DNA of 5,851 nucleotides, taken from an uncultured Caulobacteraceae bacterium (lineage in GTDB: Bacteria; Pseudomonadota; Alphaproteobacteria; Caulobacterales; Caulobacteraceae). Below, piece by piece: positions 1 to 5,851 of this stretch (within the stretch, counting starts at the first letter, position 1; each line of letters begins with the position of its first letter). The stretch lies in NCBI GenBank assembly GCA_946482375.1, contig CAMLRH010000175.1:1-5851 (forward strand), in the 5' to 3' direction. A model generated the notes under the pieces. It searched no databases, had not been told where the DNA came from, and saw nothing but the letters and a program-made list of their open reading frames with translations. The translations under genes and the position numbers were made by a program.

Positions 1-1885
1 CGGTGGCCTGGAAGAAGTCCTTGTCGGTCGGCTGCCAGTTGACGTTGGCGCGTCCACCGGCGGACCAGCCGGAGCGGTCGTTCACGAAACCGAGCCGCGA
101 GGCGTCGATCTCGCGCCACGAAAGCGTGGTCGAGGCGTTGTAGGTCAGCTTCGGCGTCAGGCGCCCATTGGCGACCAGCTCCAGCCCGCCGCTGCGGCTT
201 TCGCCGAGGTTTTCCTTGGTCGTCAGCAGGACGCCGCCGCCGAGGTCGCGGACCACGTCGGTGACGCCGTTCTCGCTCTGCCGGTAGAAGGCCGTGGCGT
301 TGTAGAAGGTCTGGCCCTTCCGGTACTCCCAGCCCGCCTCGATCGAGTGGGTCTCCTCCGGCTCCAAGAAGGGGTTGCCCTCCCGATAGCTGAACGGGTC
401 GATGTAGATCCGGTAGGGGTTGAGGTCGTTGGCGCGAGGCCGCCTCACGCGGTGGCTGTAGCTGGCGCGGAGCGTGTTGTTCTCGTCGAGTTCATAGCCC
501 AGGTGCAGCGAGGGATAGGCGCGGAAGTAGTCGTTCTGCCGCGTCAGCCCTGAGGTGACCTGGTTGATGTCGATGTCGACCTGCTCCAGCCGCAGGCCGG
601 CCTGCACGGTGAAGTCGCCAAACGGCCGCTCGTAGGTCCCGTACACCGAGTGGATCTGCTGGTCGTAGAGGAAGCGGTTGGTCAGCGCCGGATCGACCAC
701 GGTCGAGGCCGCTGTCGGACCGCGTGCGCCGCGGTTGTCGTAGTCGTTCTCGTCCAGCTCGAACTCGTAGCCGACGCGCAGCTTGGCGTCGTCGGGCAGC
801 GGCCGGGCGTATTCGGCCTTGAGGTTGGTCTCGACCTGGCCGGTCTCGTTGCGGGTGTCCTCGAACTCATCGGGCGCCGTGGGGACCTGCTCGGTGCGGG
901 CGAAGCGAGCGGTGCGTTCGCCTTCCGACCACTCGCGGCTGAGGTCGATGGTCAGTTCGTGATCGAGCCCGGAAAAGCTGCGGCGATAGCCGGCCGACAG
1001 CTCCGTGCCCGAGCGTTCGAAAGCCTGCTCGCCCACACGGCGATAGGCGCCGTCGTCGCCCTCGCGAACCTCGGTGGCGTTGGACGACATGCTCATGCCG
1101 CGGTGGCGGACCTCGCCGGTCAGCTGGGTCCTGGAGTCGAGGTTGTATTCGATGCTGGCGCGCGCGTTCTTGCCTTCGCGCTCGCTGTCGCCCGAGGAGA
1201 CGGTGCGGCTTTGAAGCCATTCGTCGCCGACCAGCCGTTCGCGCTCGGTCGTCGAACCGCTCTCGCTTTCGTGGTGGCGGATGCCCACGTCGCCGGAGAG
1301 CGTCAGCTTCTCGGAATTGTAGGCGCCGCTGACGCCGCCGCTGTAGCCGCCGTCGGTGCCGATACTGGCGCGCACGCTGCCGGTCGTTCCGGGCTTGCGG
1401 CTCTTCTTGGTGATCAGGTTGATGACGCCGCCCGAGCCCTCCGGGCTGAACGCCGCCGAGGGGTTGGTCATCACCTCGACGCGGTCGATCTGGTCGGCCG
1501 GCATCTGCATCAGGGCGTCGCCCCGGCCCTCGCCCTTGAACATGCCCGAGGGCCGCCCGTCGATCATGATGGTGACGCTCTGGTCGCCGCGCAGTGACAC
1601 GTTCCCCTCCACGTCGACCTCGACCGAGGGCACGTTGCGCAGCGCATCGGCGATGGATCCCGTCTGCGCCTGCAGGTCGTTCGTCACCGAGTAGCTCTTG
1701 CGGTCGATGGAGCTGCGGTACGCCTGCGGCGTCGCCGTGACCGTGACGCCCTCCACAGTGTTCGGCTGGGCAGGCGGAGCCTGCCCCTGGGCGAAAGCGG
1801 CGGCGGGAACAAGCACCGCGACGGCGGCGAACAGGGCGGTCTTGAAGGTCACGGATACGCTCACGGGGGTTGCTGGCCTGCCCAT
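1..1885 (-). CDS. TonB-dependent outer-membrane receptor, OMP_b-brl_3-like barrel (3' end cut by window)
   Basis: I translated 628 codons by hand from ATG 1885; the frame stays open to the window edge, so the C-terminus is missing. Residues 1-32 form a Sec signal peptide ending in AFA before Q33. A TonB-box-like stretch follows at 43-51 (TVEGVTVTA). The plug spans roughly 60-162, with a typical VEVMTNPSAAFSPEG run at 136-150 and GGVINLITKK at 152-161. The barrel starts near 165. The segment at 473-510 (RASYSHRVRRPRANDLNP, then GNPFLEPE) is the conserved core I associate with Pfam OMP_b-brl_3 (PF14905), a family of TonB-linked receptors. Relatives are about 700-800 residues, so perhaps 100 or more are lost. 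The visible part has no cysteine. An in-frame TGA abuts the ATG (1888-1886), so translation cannot start further upstream; GTG codons 8 and 12 are alternative starts. The product should be an active importer in the outer membrane. Its substrate is unknown; iron complexes or saccharides are possible. Confidence 0.93.
   Translation of the reverse strand, partial: MGRPATPVSVSVTFKTALFAAVAVLVPAAAFAQGQAPPAQPNTVEGVTVTATPQAYRSSIDRKSYSVTNDLQAQTGSIADALRNVPSVEVDVEGNVSLRGDQSVTIMIDGRPSGMFKGEGRGDALMQMPADQIDRVEVMTNPSAAFSPEGSGGVINLITKKSRKPGTTGSVRASIGTDGGYSGGVSGAYNSEKLTLSGDVGIRHHESESGSTTERERLVGDEWLQSRTVSSGDSEREGKNARASIEYNLDSRTQLTGEVRHRGMSMSSNATEVREGDDGAYRRVGEQAFERSGTELSAGYRRSFSGLDHELTIDLSREWSEGERTARFARTEQVPTAPDEFEDTRNETGQVETNLKAEYARPLPDDAKLRVGYEFELDENDYDNRGARGPTAASTVVDPALTNRFLYDQQIHSVYGTYERPFGDFTVQAGLRLEQVDIDINQVTSGLTRQNDYFRAYPSLHLGYELDENNTLRASYSHRVRRPRANDLNPYRIYIDPFSYREGNPFLEPEETHSIEAGWEYRKGQTFYNATAFYRQSENGVTDVVRDLGGGVLLTTKENLGESRSGGLELVANGRLTPKLTYNASTTLSWREIDASRLGFVNDRSGWSAGGRANVNWQPTDKDFFQAT
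1790..1885 (-). other. Sec signal peptide of the downstream TonB receptor
   Basis: Codons 1-32 encode a short basic N-region with R3 and K15, a hydrophobic core at about 17-27 (ALFAAVAVLVP) and an AFA|Q signal-peptidase I site after A32. Starting at GTG codon 12 would give a more compact 21-residue signal (MTFKTALF...). The cleavage site is the same for either start. No lipobox cysteine is present, so this is not a lipoprotein signal. Confidence 0.85.
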
Positions 1886-1938
1886 TCAACAAGGCAGGGT
1901 TTCCAGCGTGTGACAGCCCTGAAACGCTCCGTGGCCAC
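1886..1938 (-). promoter_or_regulatory. Leader of the downstream TonB receptor; no clear promoter or RBS
   Basis: This is the 53-base stretch between the upstream gene's terminator and ATG 1885. Because of the terminator, a promoter for the downstream gene is expected here or overlapping the hairpin, but I see no convincing -35/-10 pair and no Fur-box-like AT-rich palindrome. The best purine-rich stretch is GGAAA (minus strand, 1904 to 1900), which lies about 14 bases upstream of the ATG, too far for a good Shine-Dalgarno. Two 5-bp inverted repeats interleave here: AGCGT/ACGCT (1928-1924 with 1909-1905) and CAGGG/CCCTG (1921-1917 with 1899-1895). Their order would permit a pseudoknot if transcribed. 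Regulatory function is inference only. Confidence 0.3.
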
Positions 1939-1973
1939 AAAAAGAACGAGGCGACGGTGGGGACCGCCGCCTC
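1939..1973 (-). terminator. Rho-independent terminator after the large TonB receptor
   Basis: On the minus strand an 11-bp stem, GAGGCGGCGGT (1973-1963) with ACCGTCGCCTC (1958-1948), closes a CCCC loop (1962-1959). It contains one G-U wobble and is otherwise perfectly paired. It is followed by GTTCTTTTT (1947-1939). It begins 44 bases after the TAG stop of the upstream gene. The plus-strand side has no T-run after the hairpin, so it should act in the minus direction only. It separates transcription of the two receptor genes. Confidence 0.88.
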
Positions 1974-2017
1974 AAGTGTATCCGGTTCAGAGGGGACCGA
2001 AGCCGGAGGGCAAGACC

Positions 2018-5000
2018 CTAACCGCCGAAGCCGACGGAAAGCTTGAAGTAGGGGCCGTCTATCGTGCGGTCGTAGGACCTGTGCTCCTCGAACCCACCGT
2101 CGATGGCGTCGAAGTAGCGTTCCCAGCGATAGCCGGCGCCGACCATGAAGCGGTCGATCTCGTAGGATAGCCCAAGGCTGACCGACGCCGTCGGCACGGT
2201 GGAGGACTCGGAGCGTGAAATCGGCTCGTGAGGCGTCACGTCCACGTCGATCGGGCCGTCGGGATCGGCGAGCCCGATGATGGCGATGGGACCGGTTTCG
2301 AAGGAACTCACCTTTTCCGAACCGGTGATCGCTGTTTCCTGATCGCCGAACAGCACGCCGCCGGTAACCGACCAGTCGATATCGAGGCGCCCGAGTTCGT
2401 CACCGCCAAGCAACGGGTAGGACGCTTCCCAGGACGCCGTCGGACCCACGCCGCTGAACTCTCGCTGGGCCTGGAACGCGCCGTCGTAGCGGGTGTGCGG
2501 GGTCGCGGGACCGAAGAAGAAGCCCTCCTCCAGTTCCCAGTCCGGCATTCCGCGGAAGACGGCATCGGTGGTCGATTCGAAGGCGGCGTGACGCAGGCCA
2601 ACACTCACGGATGACCGGCGCAACCCGCCGAAGCCAAGGTCCCGTCCAACCATGAAATCAATCAGCGTGTGCTCCTCTCGATCGGTGATCCGGCCATCCG
2701 CGTGGTTGGTCATCGAGATGTCGTTCAGGATCGAATACTTGGGCATGTCGCAGAGGGCGGCGTAGTAGCCGGACACCGCGCAGACCGGGTCGGTGCTCCA
2801 TTCGGCGTGAAGCCAGGGACTGCCGTTGGTCTTGCCTATGCGCACGCCGCCGGTAACCTTCCACGGACCATTGCCCGGCCGGTAGGTCAGCTTGACGTCC
2901 CGTCCGTCGCCCCAGTCGAGGTCGTCCTGCTGCGGCGCCTCGAAGACATCGAGCGGCGATGGGAAGGCGTCGATGAAGTCCGGCTTCAGCGACTCGGTGG
3001 GCGGATCCTGTCGCTGCACCTGGCCGCCCAGTTCGACCGTCAGCGGGAACGGCCCCTGGCGGCGCCCGCCCAGGGAGGCCCACGGCAGGTCGCCGGTCCA
3101 GTTCTTCGTGACCCGCAGGCCGTAGAGACGAGGCTCGGTCAGGAAGACGTTGGTGGTCAAGCCGGTGTCGTCGGAGTTGAGGAAGGCGCCGGTGATGGCT
3201 GTCTCGTCAGTGACGTTCTTGACGTACGCCATGACGTTCCAGCCGGCCTCTTCGTTGGTGAAGATCGCCGCCAGGTTCATCGTGAAGTATTCGTCGAGCC
3301 GGCTGTATTCGTGGTCGTTGAAGACGCGCCACCAGCTTTCCGCCTGCCAGTGCAGGTCGGTGTGCAGCGTCGCCAGCCAGTCGCCCGGCAACGGAACGCT
3401 GTAGTCAGCCGTGATCGTGGCGGTCCACTGCGGCGCGTTCGGCAGCTCGTTGCCGCCCAGCGGCTTGGCGATACCTTCGCCGTTGTTGTTGCCGTAGTCG
3501 AGGGTCGGATCCCAGCCCGGATAGCCCGGGTGGCTGCTGAGGTTGTTGAACTGGATGCCCGGAAACTCCGACACGCCAGGAACCGCGCCCGGTTGCGTCA
3601 GGTCCACATAGGGGCCGTGCGTGACCGGGTCGTAGTTCTGCAGATAGGCGATCTCGCAACCGCTGGGGCCGCCGCCGCCGACGCCGCCCACCGCGCCGAT
3701 CGTGCCGTTCGGATTGACGACGACGAAGGTGGGCAGGATGCAGCTGGAGGCAAAGGTGGGGAACGGCCGCACCAGGATCCAGTCGGGGTCGCCCGCGGTG
3801 CGGTCCATCAGGTCGATGGCTTCCTCGCCGTCGGCGATGCGCGTCTTCTCGTAACCGCCCTTGAAGCCGAACTTCAGGTTTTCCAGCGGCCGCCAGTCGG
3901 CCTCGAATTCGACGCCCCAAACCGTCGCATCGAAATTGCGGTTGAACGCCGAACGGTCGACGATTTCCGAAACCTGGTAGCCTTTGTAGTCGTAGTAGAA
4001 GGCCGCCAGGTTCAGGACCACCCGCCCGTCGCCGAAGGTGTTCTTGGAGCCGACTTCGAAAGCGTCGACGAACTCCGGATCGAAGGTCTTCGGCCGCGTC
4101 AGGGATTCCTCGGCGTTCAGCTCCGCCGTCCCCGGCTCGGCGTAGAATTCCCGCACGTAACCCGGAGGATTGGACCCGCCGGCCTTATAGCCATGGGCAT
4201 AGGAGGCGTACACCATCGTCTCGTCGGTGAAGGCCAGCTCCGGCTTCCAGTCGACGGTCAGGCGACCGGTCGGTTCGCGCCATTCCTGCTCGATCACCTC
4301 AGCGACGGGATAGCCGACTGAGCGCGACGCCAGGACCCAGGTGGGAACCCGGGGCGCTTCCTTCTTGTCGACCGTCCAGCGCAGGCCGGCGGTCACCTTC
4401 AGGGTCTCGCTGAGTTTGTAGTAGGCTTCCCCGAACACCGCATAGCTGATCAGCTTGTAGGGGTTCTTCGAGAGGAAGTAGTTGTGACCCTCGTCGTTCA
4501 GGTTGTTGATCGGATTGGGGTCCATGTAGACGCTGGCCTGCACCGGGAAGACACCGTTGGGGTCGCCCTGGAGGTAGCCGTTGATCATGAAATCGACGTT
4601 GTCGGTCTCACCGACGATATAGTCGCCATAGGTATTGAACGGCGGCCCGGCGGCCGCGATCAGGCTGATCGAGTTGAAGAAGACATAGTATTTGTCTTCG
4701 CTGTCGGCCCGCAGCCAGTTGGCGCCGAGGCTGAAGTTGAACGGGCCGTCGAAGTCTGACGCCAGCCGGAACTCCTGACTGAACTGCGTCGCCTTGGCGG
4801 TTGAGATGTCGACCGCCATGAGCCGGTCCGAGCATCCCAGCTGCGGGTCGCAGAAGGTGTAGTGCGGGCCAAGGTCGGTCCTGAGCACGCCTCGCGCGAT
4901 CCACTCGGGCAACGCGCTGGACGTCCCGCCCCAGGCGCCCGGCGCGGTGTTGAAGCGGTTGAAGTCCTGGAACGAGTAGACGAGGTCGCGGCCGTAGGCG

Positions 5001-5851
5001 GTTTCCGAGCTGAGCGTCAGGGTGTCGCTGAGGTCGATGCTGACCTGCAGCTCGCCGATATCGGCCTTGGCGCGGTAGTCGGGGTCGATCGTCGACTGGA
5101 TGACCCGCAGATCTTCCGGCTGGTCGTTGGTCTCCGAGATGACATGCGGATCGGAGCTGTTGACCACGCTGACGTACGGGTCGGTGAGCGCGGCCGGAAG
5201 GCCCACCGCTCCCAGCGGCAGGTAGTAGGGCAACATGATGCCGTTCGGTCGCTGGAACGAGTCCATGGCGTAGAGGGAATTGCGCTTGCAGCCCTGGCTC
5301 AGCGCGCCCTGCACGCCCGCGAACAGCAGGGTCTGGCCACCCGCCGTGCTGGTGTCGAAGTAGTTGGTGATCTCCACGCCGCCGACGTTGGTGACGACAT
5401 CCTTCTTGCAGAGCTGCTTGCCCGAGCGCAGGCGGTCGTCGTCCTCCTCGAAGTGCTCCCAGATCAGGTTGATGTCGATGGCGTCGGTCGGGGCGACGCG
5501 CAGAGACACCCGGGTCGACCACAGGTCGCGGCCGTCGATCTGCTCGCCGCTCAGCTCGTTGGTGGCGTAGCCCTCGCGCTTGGTCCAGGCGCCGGCGATG
5601 CGCACGGCGACCTTGTCCTCGACGAGCGGGATGTTGACCATCCCCTCGAGACGCGAGGAATTGAAGTTCGACGCATCGCCCGACACCTTGGCCTCGGCCG
5701 TAAACCTCGGCTTTTGCGAGATGATGTTGACCACGCCCGCCGTCGCGTTGCGGCCATACAGCGTTCCTTGAGGCCCACGCAGCACCTCGACCCGCTGGAG
5801 GTCGTAGAATTCCTGCTCGAAGAAGCGGTTACGGATGAACGGCGTGTTGTT
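2018..5851 (-). CDS. Large TonB-dependent receptor with C-terminal second barrel-like domain (5' end cut by window)
   Basis: 1277 codons are open from the window edge to TAG 2020-2018; the start, signal peptide, TonB box and first part of the plug lie outside. GTG 5785 is inside the plug and is not the true start. With residue 1 at base 5851, residues 1-48 are the end of the plug, including VEVLRGPQGTLYGRN (21-35) and VVNIISQKP (40-48). Residues about 50-918 are a TBDR barrel. Recognisable elements are YASYAHGYKAGGSN (548-561), a later EVGSKNTFGDGR and FYYDYKGYQVS region, NVTDETA (879-885) and the typical closing strand EPRLYGLRVTKNW (906-918). Translation then continues for 359 residues into another strand-rich region. 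The visible part alone exceeds the usual 700-1000 residues of a TBDR. Eight cysteines occur as four local pairs. The protein should import a substrate across the outer membrane with TonB energy; the substrate is not deducible. Long polar loops, including a glycine-rich one near 720-731, are consistent with extracellular loops. Confidence 0.95.
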   Translation of the reverse strand, partial: NNTPFIRNRFFEQEFYDLQRVEVLRGPQGTLYGRNATAGVVNIISQKPRFTAEAKVSGDASNFNSSRLEGMVNIPLVEDKVAVRIAGAWTKREGYATNELSGEQIDGRDLWSTRVSLRVAPTDAIDINLIWEHFEEDDDRLRSGKQLCKKDVVTNVGGVEITNYFDTSTAGGQTLLFAGVQGALSQGCKRNSLYAMDSFQRPNGIMLPYYLPLGAVGLPAALTDPYVSVVNSSDPHVISETNDQPEDLRVIQSTIDPDYRAKADIGELQVSIDLSDTLTLSSETAYGRDLVYSFQDFNRFNTAPGAWGGTSSALPEWIARGVLRTDLGPHYTFCDPQLGCSDRLMAVDISTAKATQFSQEFRLASDFDGPFNFSLGANWLRADSEDKYYVFFNSISLIAAAGPPFNTYGDYIVGETDNVDFMINGYLQGDPNGVFPVQASVYMDPNPINNLNDEGHNYFLSKNPYKLISYAVFGEAYYKLSETLKVTAGLRWTVDKKEAPRVPTWVLASRSVGYPVAEVIEQEWREPTGRLTVDWKPELAFTDETMVYASYAHGYKAGGSNPPGYVREFYAEPGTAELNAEESLTRPKTFDPEFVDAFEVGSKNTFGDGRVVLNLAAFYYDYKGYQVSEIVDRSAFNRNFDATVWGVEFEADWRPLENLKFGFKGGYEKTRIADGEEAIDLMDRTAGDPDWILVRPFPTFASSCILPTFVVVNPNGTIGAVGGVGGGGPSGCEIAYLQNYDPVTHGPYVDLTQPGAVPGVSEFPGIQFNNLSSHPGYPGWDPTLDYGNNNGEGIAKPLGGNELPNAPQWTATITADYSVPLPGDWLATLHTDLHWQAESWWRVFNDHEYSRLDEYFTMNLAAIFTNEEAGWNVMAYVKNVTDETAITGAFLNSDDTGLTTNVFLTEPRLYGLRVTKNWTGDLPWASLGGRRQGPFPLTVELGGQVQRQDPPTESLKPDFIDAFPSPLDVFEAPQQDDLDWGDGRDVKLTYRPGNGPWKVTGGVRIGKTNGSPWLHAEWSTDPVCAVSGYYAALCDMPKYSILNDISMTNHADGRITDREEHTLIDFMVGRDLGFGGLRRSSVSVGLRHAAFESTTDAVFRGMPDWELEEGFFFGPATPHTRYDGAFQAQREFSGVGPTASWEASYPLLGGDELGRLDIDWSVTGGVLFGDQETAITGSEKVSSFETGPIAIIGLADPDGPIDVDVTPHEPISRSESSTVPTASVSLGLSYEIDRFMVGAGYRWERYFDAIDGGFEEHRSYDRTIDGPYFKLSVGFGG
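2021..3097 (-). other. C-terminal extension of the large receptor: probable second outer-membrane beta-barrel
   Basis: These 359 residues (919-1277 of the visible protein) follow W918, where a normal TBDR would stop. They show alternating hydrophobic/polar strands and aromatic girdle residues: DLDWGDGRDVKLTYR (977-991), FSGVGPTASWEASYPL (1132-1147), RLDIDWSVTGGVLFGD (1155-1170), LGLSYEIDRFMVGAGYRWERY (within 1226-1246) and a final GPYFKLSVGF (1266-1275) resembling a BAM-recognised last strand. From memory this pattern recalls standalone outer-membrane proteins of the Lpg1974 (Legionella OMP-like) kind, a tentative match that was not searched. No signal peptide and no in-frame ATG or GTG occur near the junction, so it is not a separate secreted gene. 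It contains a cysteine pair at C1024 and C1034. It could alternatively be elaborated surface-exposed strands rather than a complete barrel. Confidence 0.7.

Noticed and set aside
650..1597. Plus-strand 315-codon open frame
   Set aside because: Antisense to the left receptor's plug and barrel. Its Ala/Val/Gly-rich, low-complexity composition mirrors the codon bias of the real gene.
1931..1938. Perfect 8-base palindrome GTGGCCAC
   Set aside because: Short and isolated next to the terminator T-run; palindromes this short are common by chance and nothing ties it to an operator.
867..1940. Minus-strand 357-codon open frame starting at GTG 1940
   Set aside because: Same strand as the left receptor but in another frame. 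It is arginine- and glycine-rich without motifs, while the frame from 1885 gives a signal peptide and plug.
1886..2017. Fur box, riboswitch or small RNA gene in the intergenic gap
   Set aside because: I looked for an AT-rich dyad or a conserved riboswitch core and saw none; the gap is explained by the terminator and a short leader.
2669..4321. Plus-strand 550-codon open frame
   Set aside because: It lies wholly opposite the large receptor, whose frame has clear TBDR motifs. The translation is rich in V, A, G and R without recognisable domains, as expected of an antisense shadow in GC-rich DNA.
4608..5522. Minus-strand 304-codon open frame
   Set aside because: Out-of-frame shadow of the large receptor, with an Arg/Gln/Pro-rich translation and no domain signal.
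1..5851. CRISPR array, insertion sequence, tRNA or tandem repeats
   Set aside because: No regularly spaced direct repeats, transposase frame, terminal inverted repeats or tRNA-like fold was seen; almost all bases are covered by the two receptor genes.

Overview
The window is GC-rich DNA whose coding strand strongly prefers codons ending in G or C. It looks like an alphaproteobacterium of the Caulobacterales/Sphingomonadales kind, groups known for many TonB-dependent receptors (TBDRs). That placement is inferred from protein style and base composition; no rRNA or other marker gene is present.

The layout is simple. Both real genes lie on the minus strand and each is cut by a window edge. At the right, 5851 down to 2018 encodes a very large TBDR whose N-terminus lies outside the window. 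It has the end of the plug domain, a complete-looking TBDR barrel, and then about 359 further residues that look like a second outer-membrane beta-barrel. A 132-base gap follows, holding a strong intrinsic terminator (1973 to 1939) and a short leader. At the left, 1885 down to 1 encodes a second TBDR-like protein with a signal peptide, plug domain and the start of an outer-membrane beta-barrel resembling Pfam OMP_b-brl_3; its C-terminus is beyond the window.

Both products should sit in the outer membrane and import a substrate using TonB-ExbBD energy. The sequence does not reveal the substrate, and no TonB/ExbB/ExbD, sigma/anti-sigma, catabolic or siderophore gene is visible to suggest one. 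The terminator argues that the two genes are separate transcription units, so functional cooperation is not demonstrated by their adjacency. The most notable observation is the in-frame addition of a second barrel-like domain after the normal TBDR C-terminus.
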